A DNA stretch of 64,000 bases, from the NCBI RefSeq assembly GCF_028743515.2, contig NZ_CP117969.2, positions 2,389,501-2,453,500 on the forward strand. The letters are read 5' to 3'. The notes below the pieces were generated by a model, which was not told the DNA's origin, searched no databases, and saw only the letters and a list, made by a program, of their open reading frames with translations. The position numbers and the translations under genes were made by a program. Shown here piece by piece: positions 35,893 through 44,697 of this stretch. Every line of letters starts with the position of its first letter. The stretch's first letter is position 1. The DNA comes from Imtechella halotolerans. GTDB taxonomy: Bacteria; Bacteroidota; Bacteroidia; Flavobacteriales; Flavobacteriaceae.

Positions 35893-37791
35893 ATGAGTGA
35901 CGCTATTAAGCACGAATGCGGAATTGCCTTAGTTAGGCTACTAAAACCTTTGGAATATTATAAGGATAAGTATGGAAGTGCATTCTATGGAATAAACAAA
36001 ATGTACCTAATGCTGGAAAAACAGCATAATAGAGGACAAGATGGAGCAGGTCTAGCCAGCATAAAACTAGACACCCTCCCTGGAGAACGCTATATCAGCC
36101 GTATTCGTTCTAACGAGCCACAACCTATCCAAGATATCTTTACCCAAATCAATTCGCGCTTAAACCAGATGGTTAACGAACTCCCAGAATTGAAAGATAA
36201 TGTTGCCTTACAAAAAAAACTACTTCCGTATATAGGTGAAGTATTTTTAGGCCATGTACGCTATGGTACATTTGGAAAAAACAGTATTGAAAACGTACAT
36301 CCATTCCTGCGTCAAAACAACTGGATGCACCGCAATCTAATAGTAGCTGGGAACTTCAACATGACCAATGTTAATGAATTATTCGATAATTTAATCCGAT
36401 TAGGTCAACATCCAAAAGAAAAGGCAGATACAATTACCGTAATGGAAAAAATAGGTCACTTTTTAGATGACGAAGTAAACAAACTATATAAAAAGCTAAA
36501 ACAGGAAGGCTTTAGTAAAAAGGAAGCCTCTCCTATTATTGCTGAACAATTGAATGTCGCCAAGATTCTAAAAAAGGCAGCAAAAAATTGGGATGGTGGT
36601 TATGCTATGGCAGGATTAATAGGTCACGGAGATGCTTTTGTCTTAAGAGACCCAGCAGGCATCCGCCCAGCATACTTCTACCAGGACGAGGAGGTGGTAG
36701 TGGTTGCCTCTGAACGTCCTGTTATTCAAACTGTCTTCAACGTAGAATACGAAGATGTTCATGAATTAGATCCAGGAAAAGCAATTATTATTAAGAAAAA
36801 TGGAGGTGTTACCTTTAAACGTATTTTAGATCCATTGGAACGAAAAGCTTGTTCTTTTGAACGAATTTACTTTTCAAGAGGTAGCGATAAAGAGATTTAT
36901 GAAGAACGAAAAATGCTAGGAAGATTACTATTTCCTAAAATTTTAGAAGTAGTTAATCACGATTTAGACAATACTGTTTTTTCATATATACCTAACACAG
37001 CTGAAACCTCATTTTTTGGACTTACTCAGGAGGTAGAAACCTATTTAAACCAGAAGAAAGAATTACAGATACTAAAAGAAGGGAACAACCTAACTCCTGA
37101 AAAGTTAAGAACCATCTTGGCAACTAGTCCACGAATGGAAAAAATTGCTATAAAAGACGTTAAATTACGCACTTTTATTACAGAGGATAGTAGCCGTGAT
37201 GACTTAGTAGCCCATGTCTACGATATTACATATGGTTCAGTAAAACAAAATGACAATCTTGTTATTATTGACGATAGTATTGTGCGCGGTACAACCTTAA
37301 AAAAGAGTATTTTAAGAATTCTTGATAGACTACATCCAAAAAATATCATTGTTGTTTCTTCAGCACCACAAATACGTTATCCTGACTGTTACGGAATTGA
37401 TATGGCCCGTCTTGAAGACCTAATCGCATTTAGAGCGGCTTTAGAACTACACAAAGACCGAGGAACCTACCATATAGTAGAAGATGTATATAAAAAATGT
37501 ATTGCACAAGTTAATTTAATAGATAGTGAGGTTGTAAATGTGGTGAAGGATATCTACAATCCATTCACTGACGATGAAATTTCAGAAAAAATAAGCACAT
37601 TATTAGCCCCGCAAGAAATTCAAGCTGGAGTAACAATCATATTCCAAACTGTTGATAACTTACACAAAGCTTGTCCAAAGAATTTAGGTGATTGGTACTT
37701 CACTGGGAATTATCCTACAGACGGAGGTAACCGTGTGGTAAACAGAGCTTTCATCAACTTTTATGAAGGAAATAATGAGCGCGCCTATTAA
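35893..37791 (+). CDS. purF: amidophosphoribosyltransferase-like protein (long PurF form)
   Basis: 632 residues from the ATG at 35893; the longer frame from 35839 is not family-like. The N-terminal class II glutaminase has its nucleophile at Cys9 (KHECGIALV), and NRGQDGAGLASI and GHVRYGTFGKNSIENVHPF are present. The usual AHNGNLTN is replaced by AGNFNMTN. The C-terminal phosphoribosyltransferase domain keeps the PRPP loop VIIDDSIVRGTT. The protein is about 130 residues longer than classical PurF. Relatives of this length occur in flavobacteria. It may be a PurF paralogue with changed ammonia chemistry rather than the standard enzyme. It is apart from other pur genes except purN 2 kb away. Confidence 0.85.
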   Translation: MSDAIKHECGIALVRLLKPLEYYKDKYGSAFYGINKMYLMLEKQHNRGQDGAGLASIKLDTLPGERYISRIRSNEPQPIQDIFTQINSRLNQMVNELPELKDNVALQKKLLPYIGEVFLGHVRYGTFGKNSIENVHPFLRQNNWMHRNLIVAGNFNMTNVNELFDNLIRLGQHPKEKADTITVMEKIGHFLDDEVNKLYKKLKQEGFSKKEASPIIAEQLNVAKILKKAAKNWDGGYAMAGLIGHGDAFVLRDPAGIRPAYFYQDEEVVVVASERPVIQTVFNVEYEDVHELDPGKAIIIKKNGGVTFKRILDPLERKACSFERIYFSRGSDKEIYEERKMLGRLLFPKILEVVNHDLDNTVFSYIPNTAETSFFGLTQEVETYLNQKKELQILKEGNNLTPEKLRTILATSPRMEKIAIKDVKLRTFITEDSSRDDLVAHVYDITYGSVKQNDNLVIIDDSIVRGTTLKKSILRILDRLHPKNIIVVSSAPQIRYPDCYGIDMARLEDLIAFRAALELHKDRGTYHIVEDVYKKCIAQVNLIDSEVVNVVKDIYNPFTDDEISEKISTLLAPQEIQAGVTIIFQTVDNLHKACPKNLGDWYFTGNYPTDGGNRVVNRAFINFYEGNNERAY

Positions 37792-37843
37792 ACGTTAACA
37801 ATGAGTATTTCATCGAAAAAATAACATTTTTTTATTATTTCTT

Positions 37844-37873
37844 TTGCCAGATTGTTAATAATTATTACTTTAG
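37844..37873 (+). promoter_or_regulatory. promoter of the candidate small RNA
   Basis: TTG (37844-37846), exactly 19 nt, then TACTTTAG, one mismatch from TAnnTTTG. It is followed about 50 nt later by a perfect terminator, with no ORF between. Confidence 0.45.
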
Positions 37874-37879
37874 CAGAGC

Positions 37880-37949
37880 CATAGCATAAGTAGGTTAAGT
37901 TCATGGTAAGATTTGGGGCAAAAAAAGGTGGACTAGTCCACCTTTTTTT
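37880..37949 (+). ncRNA. candidate small RNA
   Basis: The interval from the predicted start (about 37880) to a perfect terminator (37920-37949) would give an RNA of roughly 70 nt. The body before the terminator can pair CCAT with ATGG. No open frame of note lies in it. It could instead be the 3' UTR and terminator of the PurF-like gene. No known RNA family is recognised. Confidence 0.4.
37920..37949. terminator. perfect palindromic terminator downstream of purF
   Basis: A 30-nt perfect palindrome: seven A, then GGTGGACTAGTCCACC, then seven T. Works on either strand. On the plus strand it ends the PurF-like gene or the candidate small RNA. Confidence 0.93.
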
Positions 37950-37985
37950 ATTTATAAACAAATTCAAACGCTAAAATATATACCT

Positions 37986-38012
37986 AAAAAATCCCGACGA
38001 TGCGGGATTTTT
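37986..38012 (-). terminator. terminator of superoxide dismutase
   Basis: AAAAATCCCG / CGGGATTTTT stem with a 6-nt loop, 24 nt after the sod stop codon on the minus strand. Confidence 0.88.
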
Positions 38013-38035
38013 ATTTGTTTACAAGAAATGAATCT

Positions 38036-38644
38036 TTAGCTATTTTGAGCGTATAATTCTGCCACCTTTTCCCAGTTAATAACATTATAGAAGGCACCTA
38101 TGTAATCAGGACGTCTATTCTGATAATTCAAATAATACGCATGTTCCCAAACATCTATGCCTAAAATTGGGTAACCACCACAACCTATACCAGGCATTAA
38201 AGGATTGTCTTGATTTGCAGTAGAGCATATTTCTACTTTTCCCCCTTTGTGTACACACAACCAGGCCCAGCCAGAACCAAACCGTGTTGCTGCAGCCTTA
38301 CTGAAGGCTTCTTTAAATGCATCAAACGATCCTAGAGCAGAGTTAATTGCATCTGCAAGAGCTCCTTTAGGTTCTCCTCCACCATTTGGAGACATTATTT
38401 CCCAAAACAAGTTGTGATTATAAAATCCACCACCGTTATTTCGAACCGCCACATTATTCATATCTAATCCTCTCAGGATTTCTTCTATTGATTTTCCTTC
38501 CAACTCAGTACCCGAAATAGCCGAATTCAAGTTAGCAGTATAGGCGTTATGGTGTTTTGTATGGTGGATTTCCATAGTACGTGCGTCAATATGAGGCTCT
38601 AAAGCATCATACGCATAGGGTAATTTTGGTAATTCAAATGCCAT
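38036..38644 (-). CDS. superoxide dismutase (Fe/Mn)
   Basis: Converts superoxide to peroxide and oxygen. 202 residues with the four metal ligands His27 ([12 protein letters not shown]), His77 (FYNHNLFW), Asp164 and His168 ([15 protein letters not shown]). The metal cannot be set from sequence with certainty. There is no signal peptide, so it is cytoplasmic. It is divergent from addA and ends at its own terminator. Confidence 0.97.
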   Translation of the reverse strand: MAFELPKLPYAYDALEPHIDARTMEIHHTKHHNAYTANLNSAISGTELEGKSIEEILRGLDMNNVAVRNNGGGFYNHNLFWEIMSPNGGGEPKGALADAINSALGSFDAFKEAFSKAAATRFGSGWAWLCVHKGGKVEICSTANQDNPLMPGIGCGGYPILGIDVWEHAYYLNYQNRRPDYIGAFYNVINWEKVAELYAQNS

Positions 38645-38677
38645 GATTATAATTTTTTAGTTATTATTTATTTCTTT

Positions 38678-38685
38678 CAAAATTA
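38678..38685 (-). promoter_or_regulatory. promoter -7 element of sod
   Basis: Minus-strand TAATTTTG matches TAnnTTTG, 33 nt before the start codon. TTG boxes lie at 14 and 24 nt, both off the best spacing. Confidence 0.4.
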
Positions 38686-38768
38686 ACAATTATAGCCGTC
38701 AAATACTAACAATAAATTGTTAACTCCCGATAGAAATTTCTTATTTTGCAATAAAAAAAATCACTCTG

Positions 38769-41700
38769 TTGACTTCCTTTACTATCTACAACGCATCGGC
38801 CGGTTCAGGTAAAACCTACACCCTTGTTAAAACTTACTTAAAAATCATTTTACAACAACCACAAAATGATTATTTTAAGCATATACTTGCCATCACATTT
38901 ACCAATAAAGCGGTAAATGAAATGAAAATCCGTATTGTTAATAGTTTAAAAAGCTTTAGAACAGCTCAAATGCTGGAAGAACCAGTCCCTATGTTTAGTG
39001 AGCTCTGCCACGAATTAAAACTTACACCCTCAGAACTACAGCAGCGTTGCGATACATTATTACATTCTATTCTACATAACTACGCTTTTTTCGATATAGC
39101 CACCATCGACAAATTCAATCATAGACTTATTCGAACATTTGCCTTTGATTTGAAAATATCTCAACAGTTTGAGGTTGAACTCAACACTAATGAACTACTT
39201 CAAAAGGCAGTAGACAATCTCATTGCAAGAGCAGGTAGAGATAAACCATTAACCAGACTCCTTGTTGAATTTTCTTTGGAAAAGCTAGAAGATGATAGAA
39301 GTTGGGATATCGCTTCAGATTTTTATGAAATGGCAAAGCTCCTCACTTCTGAGAATCATTTTGAACCTCTACACAAAGTTAAAGACCGCCCCTTAAAGGA
39401 TTTTCTAAAACTAAAATCGCTTCTCAAAGAATATATTGATTCATTACGCAATAAGATAAAAGAAAGAGCAATCGAAATACTTTTAATTATTGATAACAAA
39501 GGACTTGAATCCAATGATTTTTCGAGAGGAACACTATATAGTCACTTTGAAAAACTTAGTAAGCATGAAATCGATGTATACAAAAATCAATTGTTACAAA
39601 ATCTTGAATCAGGAAGTGGTCTGTATAACAAGAATACTCCCGAAAATAAAAAAGCACTTATAGATGACTTGAGACCTATACTTCTTGAAACATACCTTCA
39701 GATAAAAACTATGGTTTATCAGCAAAAACTGTATCAAAATGCCTATAAAAACATAGTCCCTTTTTCTGTATTGAGTGCAATTCAACAAGAAATGGAAACA
39801 ATAAAGGCAGATGAAAACATAGTTCCTATTTCTGAATTCAACTATATTATTTCAGACGCAATTAAAAATCAGCCAGCACCTTTTATTTATGAAAGAATAG
39901 GGGAAAAATACCGTCATTTTTTTATTGACGAATTTCAAGATACTTCCCAGATGCAGTGGAATAATTTACTCCCTCTAATAGATTATGTTCTTCAAAGTGA
40001 AACTTCACAAACACAAAAAGGATCCCTTCTACTTGTTGGAGATGCTAAACAAGCAATATATAGATGGAGAGGTGGTAAGGCAGAACAATTTATCGATCTC
40101 TTTTTAGGGAAAAGTCAACCCTTTCACACCAAAGCTTATGTTGATGTTTTAGGCAATAATTTCAGAAGCCATGCTGAAATTATTCACTTCAACAACGATT
40201 TTTTTAAACATATATCTAATTACCTTCCTGACGATTCATACAAAAAAATATATAAGGATTCCAATCAAGAAATTCAACAAAAAAAGGGAGGGTACGTTTC
40301 CATATCTTTTATTGATTCTATAAAAAACAACGTTACGGAGGAAGACGACGACAATCCAAACAAAGATGAACGCTATGCCGCATCTACATTAGATGCAGTA
40401 AATGAAGCATTAAAAAATGGATTTCAATATCGAGATATTAGTGTACTAGTTCAAAAAAACAAAAATGGTTATCTACTAGCTAATCACCTTTCAAAAAATA
40501 ATATCCCAATTATTTCTTCAGAATCTTTACTGTTGAAAAACCACGCCGGTGTTCGTTTTCTAATTAATTTAATTAAATTAATAATTCAGCCTGAAAATAA
40601 AGAGGCATTGGCCCAACTTCTATTAGAATTTGCCTCAATAAAAGAAATACCAAACGCTCATGATTTTTTAGTTGGATTCACCCGACATACGCCTGAGAAT
40701 TTTTACAACGAATATGGCTTTGATTCTTCCTATGCAAGTACACACTCATTTTATGAATTGATGGAATATGCAATAGCTAGATTTGGTTTAGCATCTCAAT
40801 CGGATGCTTATTTAACCTATTTTCTTGAAGAAATTTGGCAGTTTAACAAACCCTCTCAAGGAGGGATTTACGGATTTCTTTCACATTGGGAGCTGAATGA
40901 AGACAAATGGAGTATTGCAGCTCCAGAAGGTGTGAATGCTGTAACTATAATGACCGTTCATAAAAGTAAAGGACTTGAGTTTCCGGTTGTAATTTTCCCA
41001 TACGCTAATGCCTCACTGTCCTTCGAAATCAATCCAAAAATATGGTATGATGTAATTCCTGAAAACCATGAAGGATTTTCTTCATTACTAATCAATAAAA
41101 ATAATGAAGTTGCTCAATACAGTAATTATGGTCAAGCCTTGATAGATGAACATATTTCCAAAGTAATTCTAGATAAAATCAATGTGCTATATGTTGCACT
41201 AACACGTGCAGAAAATCACCTATACGTTATTTCCGAATATAACTCGCTAAAAAAAGAATCAGACACTCCCAATACATATTCACAACTTTTCATTGATTAT
41301 TTAAAAAAAATCAACAGGTGGAGAGAGGGACAATTACAGTATGAATTTGGAAGCCCTTTAATTCAACATCAACAAAACGTTCAAAAAGAAGAAGATCATT
41401 TACCATTCGCACCACAACGCAAACTTGAATTACAATATAACATAGCGACACGGTCTGGCTCATTATGGGATACTAAACAAGGAGATGCTATTAATAGAGG
41501 TAATATACTCCATGATTTATTATCTCAAATACGTTGGAAAACTGACATTGATGATGCGTTAAAACATGCAATAATTCAAGGAAACATAGCAGCAGAAAGT
41601 TATAACGAACTTAAAGAAATGCTCAACAAACTTGTATCGAACCCCATTTTAGAACCCTATTTTTCACCTAAATACACCATTTATAATGAACAGGAATTAC

Positions 41701-41915
41701 TTGGAGCAGAAAAACAACTACTCCGTCCAGATCGATTAGTTATAGATAACAAAAAAAATGTTGTTATTATCGATTACAAAACAGGAAAGGACAATCCAAA
41801 ATACGCAATTCAATTAAACGAATATGAGCAAGTACTCAAATTTATGGGATATACAATAAAGCACAAATTACTAGTATTTATTAACGAAGAAATTGAAGTT
41901 AAAATACAGTCTTAA
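38769..41915 (+). CDS. addA: AddA-type helicase-nuclease (UvrD superfamily)
   Basis: Large subunit of a RecBCD-like double-strand-break repair enzyme. 1048 residues; TTG start, no ATG nearby. Motifs in order: Walker A NASAGSGKTYTLV (about 8-20), AITFTNKAVNEMK, Walker B FIDEFQDTSQMQW, LLVGDAKQAIYRWRGG, VMTVHKSKGLEFPVVIFP (with an extra ThrIle before), VALTRAENHLYVIS. A C-terminal RecB nuclease site has RPDRLV and IIDYKTGK. The partner addB lies 2.8 kb downstream behind kbl and ompA, an uncommon split. Confidence 0.94.
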   Translation: MTSFTIYNASAGSGKTYTLVKTYLKIILQQPQNDYFKHILAITFTNKAVNEMKIRIVNSLKSFRTAQMLEEPVPMFSELCHELKLTPSELQQRCDTLLHSILHNYAFFDIATIDKFNHRLIRTFAFDLKISQQFEVELNTNELLQKAVDNLIARAGRDKPLTRLLVEFSLEKLEDDRSWDIASDFYEMAKLLTSENHFEPLHKVKDRPLKDFLKLKSLLKEYIDSLRNKIKERAIEILLIIDNKGLESNDFSRGTLYSHFEKLSKHEIDVYKNQLLQNLESGSGLYNKNTPENKKALIDDLRPILLETYLQIKTMVYQQKLYQNAYKNIVPFSVLSAIQQEMETIKADENIVPISEFNYIISDAIKNQPAPFIYERIGEKYRHFFIDEFQDTSQMQWNNLLPLIDYVLQSETSQTQKGSLLLVGDAKQAIYRWRGGKAEQFIDLFLGKSQPFHTKAYVDVLGNNFRSHAEIIHFNNDFFKHISNYLPDDSYKKIYKDSNQEIQQKKGGYVSISFIDSIKNNVTEEDDDNPNKDERYAASTLDAVNEALKNGFQYRDISVLVQKNKNGYLLANHLSKNNIPIISSESLLLKNHAGVRFLINLIKLIIQPENKEALAQLLLEFASIKEIPNAHDFLVGFTRHTPENFYNEYGFDSSYASTHSFYELMEYAIARFGLASQSDAYLTYFLEEIWQFNKPSQGGIYGFLSHWELNEDKWSIAAPEGVNAVTIMTVHKSKGLEFPVVIFPYANASLSFEINPKIWYDVIPENHEGFSSLLINKNNEVAQYSNYGQALIDEHISKVILDKINVLYVALTRAENHLYVISEYNSLKKESDTPNTYSQLFIDYLKKINRWREGQLQYEFGSPLIQHQQNVQKEEDHLPFAPQRKLELQYNIATRSGSLWDTKQGDAINRGNILHDLLSQIRWKTDIDDALKHAIIQGNIAAESYNELKEMLNKLVSNPILEPYFSPKYTIYNEQELLGAEKQLLRPDRLVIDNKKNVVIIDYKTGKDNPKYAIQLNEYEQVLKFMGYTIKHKLLVFINEEIEVKIQS

Positions 41916-41941
41916 GTACCATAGTAAAAATCTTATCTTTG
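41912..41941 (+). promoter_or_regulatory. promoter of kbl
   Basis: TTA (41912-41914, for TTG), 19 nt, then TATCTTTG (41934-41941), a full -7 match. It lies 17 nt before the ATG, overlapping the end of addA. Confidence 0.5.
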
Positions 41942-41957
41942 CATAAAAACACAACTC

Positions 41958-43151
41958 ATGTACGGAAAAATACAACAACATTTAGCCAAGGAACTAGAAG
42001 ATATCAAGAACGCTGGTTTATTCAAAAAAGAACGAATTATCACCTCTGCACAAGGAGCTGAAATCACTATAAACACGGGGGAAAAAGTTCTTAATTTTTG
42101 TGCCAACAATTATTTGGGGCTTTCATCTCATCCGGAAGTAATACAAGCAGCTAAAGACGCAATGGACACTCATGGATTTGGAATGTCCTCAGTACGTTTC
42201 ATTTGTGGCACACAAGATATACACAAAGAATTAGAGCAAAAAGTTGCTGAATTCTATGGCACAGAAGACACCATTTTGTATGCCGCAGCATTTGATGCAA
42301 ATGGTGGAGTCTTTGAACCTCTATTTGGACCCGAAGACGCTATAATCTCCGACTCACTTAATCATGCCTCCATTATTGACGGTGTTCGTTTATGTAAGGC
42401 AAAACGATATCGCTATGAGAATAGCAACATGAAAGACCTTGAAGACCAACTTAAAAAAGCTAATGAAGATGGTGCAAGATTTAAAATTATAGTTACAGAC
42501 GGTGTCTTTTCAATGGATGGACTAGTTGCGCCATTAGATAAAATATGTGACCTAGCAGAAGCTTACGATGCACTAGTAATGATTGATGAGTGTCATGCTG
42601 CAGGCTTTATTGGGAGAACAGGAAGAGGAACCTTAGAAGAGAAAAATGTAATGGGCCGAGTTGACATCATTACAGGTACTCTTGGAAAAGCTTTAGGTGG
42701 AGCTATGGGTGGCTATACGACTGGTAAAAAGGAAATTATAGAGCTTCTTCGTCAAAGATCACGTCCCTATTTATTTTCTAACTCTCTAGCACCCGCTATA
42801 GTTGGGGCTTCCATAAAGGTATTTGAGTTACTTTCCTCAAGCACTACATTGCGTGATCAATTAGAATGGAATACAGATTACTTTAAAAAAGGAATGAAAG
42901 CTGCCGGTTTTGATATCATTGATGGCGATAGTGCTATTGTTCCAGTAATGTTGTATGATGCAAAGTTATCACAAGAAATGGCAGACAAATTATTGACAAA
43001 AGGAATTTATGTAATTGGCTTCTTTTATCCAGTAGTTCCAAAAGATAAAGCGCGTATCAGAGTACAGTTATCTGCAGCTCATACTAGGGAACATTTGGAC
43101 AAGGCAATTGCTGCATTTACCGAAGTAGGGAAGGAACTAAAAGTCATATAA
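41958..43151 (+). CDS. kbl: glycine C-acetyltransferase (2-amino-3-ketobutyrate CoA ligase)
   Basis: PLP enzyme of threonine breakdown: 2-amino-3-ketobutyrate plus CoA to glycine plus acetyl-CoA. 397 residues. Motifs include [39 protein letters not shown] and the PLP Lys in [14 protein letters not shown]. The 2-amino-3-ketobutyrate specificity is inferred from overall similarity to Kbl and absence of biotin genes nearby. Alpha-oxoamine synthases such as BioF are close relatives. Threonine dehydrogenase is not in view. Confidence 0.95.
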   Translation: MYGKIQQHLAKELEDIKNAGLFKKERIITSAQGAEITINTGEKVLNFCANNYLGLSSHPEVIQAAKDAMDTHGFGMSSVRFICGTQDIHKELEQKVAEFYGTEDTILYAAAFDANGGVFEPLFGPEDAIISDSLNHASIIDGVRLCKAKRYRYENSNMKDLEDQLKKANEDGARFKIIVTDGVFSMDGLVAPLDKICDLAEAYDALVMIDECHAAGFIGRTGRGTLEEKNVMGRVDIITGTLGKALGGAMGGYTTGKKEIIELLRQRSRPYLFSNSLAPAIVGASIKVFELLSSSTTLRDQLEWNTDYFKKGMKAAGFDIIDGDSAIVPVMLYDAKLSQEMADKLLTKGIYVIGFFYPVVPKDKARIRVQLSAAHTREHLDKAIAAFTEVGKELKVI

Positions 43152-43199
43152 ACCTGACTAAAATTTCTTAAAAAGTAAAAAAAATTACTACATTTGCTT

Positions 43200-43229
43200 T
43201 TGTTAATATTGATTAACAGGTTACTTTTG
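43200..43229 (+). promoter_or_regulatory. strong promoter of ompA (with a second -7 box at 43189-43196)
   Basis: TTG (43200-43202), exactly 19 nt, then TACTTTTG (43222-43229): a perfect match to the Bacteroidota consensus. A second TACATTTG at 43189-43196 lies just upstream. The predicted start near 43236 fits the ATG at 43263, as expected for a major outer-membrane protein gene. Confidence 0.75.
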
Positions 43230-43262
43230 TATACATTAACACATAATTTAAACAAATTGAAC

Positions 43263-44636
43263 ATGAAACATCTAAGCAAATTATTGGTTGCTATTTTCCT
43301 TGTGGCAGGATTTAGCAGCGTAGAAGCTCAGGACAAAAACAATCCATGGCAGTTTGGTTTTGGAGTGAATGCTGTTGACGCGTTCCCTACCAACAACCTT
43401 CTAATGGATAACGCCAGAAAAGGTAAATGGTTTGACGAGTATTTCAACGCATCTAACCACTGGAATATTCTTCCTGCCATATCTACACTTAACGTTTCTA
43501 AGTATGTAGGAGATGGATTCTCTTTTGGTGTAAGAGGTTCACTTAACAAAATCGAGAACATGGGTGACGCTAAGGTTGACGACCTTACTTACTACGGTCT
43601 TGATGGAGAGATCAAATACAACCTAAATGAATTGTTTGGTATGAAAGTATTTGATCCTTACCTACAAGTTGGTGGTGGTTACTCTTGGATTGATGATTTA
43701 GGTGCTGGTACTTTGAATGGAGGTCTTGGATTTAATCTTTGGTTTACTGAGAATCTTGGTTTAAACTTCCAAACTTCATACAAGCACTCTTTCGAAGACA
43801 GATTAGTTCCTCACTTCCAACATTTAGCTGGTCTTGTTATCAAATTTGGTGGCAATGATACTGATGGAGACGGTATCTATGACAAAGATGATGCTTGCCC
43901 TGAAGTGGCTGGTCTTCCACAATTCAACGGTTGCCCTGATTCTGACGGAGATGGTATTGAAGATTCTAAAGACGCTTGTCCTAATGAGGCTGGCCCTGCA
44001 GAGTTCAATGGTTGTCCTGATTCAGACGGTGATGGCATTGCTGACAAGGACGATGCTTGTCCAACTGTAGCTGGAAAAAGAGAATTGAATGGTTGCCCTG
44101 ATAAAGATAACGATGGTATAGCAGACAAAGATGACGCTTGTCCTGAAGTAGCTGGTCCTAAAGAAAACAAAGGATGTCCATGGCCAGACAGAGATGGTGA
44201 TGGTGTTCTTGACAAAGATGACGCTTGTCCTGAAGTTAAAGGTACTGTTGCAAACAAAGGTTGTCCTGAGGTTACTCAGGAAGTTCAAGACACTTTGAAT
44301 GAGTATGCTAAAACTATTTTATTTGACACTGGAAAATCGACCATCAAAGCTCAATCAGCGACCGTTCTGGATCAAATTGTAGGAGTATTAAATGAATACT
44401 CTAACTCTAAGTTTACAATTGAAGGTCACACTGACAGTACTGGTAGTCTAGCAACTAACAATCGTCTTTCTCAAGAAAGAGCAGATGCGGTTCGTGTTTA
44501 CCTAGTAGACAAGGGGATATCTCCTGACCGTCTAACTGCAAAAGGTTTTGGTCCTAGCAACCCTATTGCATCTAACAAAAATGCTAAAGGCCGCGCTCTT
44601 AATAGACGCGTTGAAATTAACTTGGTAAAAGAATAA
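43263..44636 (+). CDS. ompA: OmpA-family outer-membrane protein with TSP type-3 repeats
   Basis: 457 residues from the ATG at 43263, with a signal peptide (about 1-22, ending VEAQ). A beta-barrel domain follows (about 25-195), then five Ca2+-binding thrombospondin type-3 repeats (about 198-335: [19 protein letters not shown] and similar). A C-terminal OmpA peptidoglycan-binding domain follows (about 345-455: [28 protein letters not shown]). The protein links the outer membrane to the cell wall. The longer frame from 43194 lies upstream of the promoter and is not used. It ends at a strong terminator and separates addA-kbl from addB. Confidence 0.96.
   Translation: MKHLSKLLVAIFLVAGFSSVEAQDKNNPWQFGFGVNAVDAFPTNNLLMDNARKGKWFDEYFNASNHWNILPAISTLNVSKYVGDGFSFGVRGSLNKIENMGDAKVDDLTYYGLDGEIKYNLNELFGMKVFDPYLQVGGGYSWIDDLGAGTLNGGLGFNLWFTENLGLNFQTSYKHSFEDRLVPHFQHLAGLVIKFGGNDTDGDGIYDKDDACPEVAGLPQFNGCPDSDGDGIEDSKDACPNEAGPAEFNGCPDSDGDGIADKDDACPTVAGKRELNGCPDKDNDGIADKDDACPEVAGPKENKGCPWPDRDGDGVLDKDDACPEVKGTVANKGCPEVTQEVQDTLNEYAKTILFDTGKSTIKAQSATVLDQIVGVLNEYSNSKFTIEGHTDSTGSLATNNRLSQERADAVRVYLVDKGISPDRLTAKGFGPSNPIASNKNAKGRALNRRVEINLVKE
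43858..44265 (+). repeat. in-gene tandem repeat encoding five TSP type-3 units
   Basis: Five imperfect units of about 72-84 nt, each reading D-x-D-G-D-G-I-x-D-x-x-D-A-C-P ... GCP. DNA identity between units is high around GATGACGCTTGTCC-like cores, so slippage or recombination could change the copy number. Long spurious frames appear on the other strand here. Confidence 0.85.
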
Positions 44637-44656
44637 TTTCTTTATAATCTCAATTA

Positions 44657-44686
44657 AAACGCCCCGAATATTCGGGGCGTTTTTTA
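44657..44686. terminator. terminator of ompA
   Basis: AAAACGCCCCGAATATTCGG... is a perfect palindrome followed by six T. It lies between ompA and addB and could stop most ompA transcription before addB. Confidence 0.95.
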
Positions 44687-44697
44687 TTTTTATATCC

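Noticed and set aside
43877-44257. Long open frames on the minus strand inside ompA
   Set aside because: They mirror the repeated D/G-rich codons of the thrombospondin repeats. The real gene, with signal peptide and domains, is on the plus strand.
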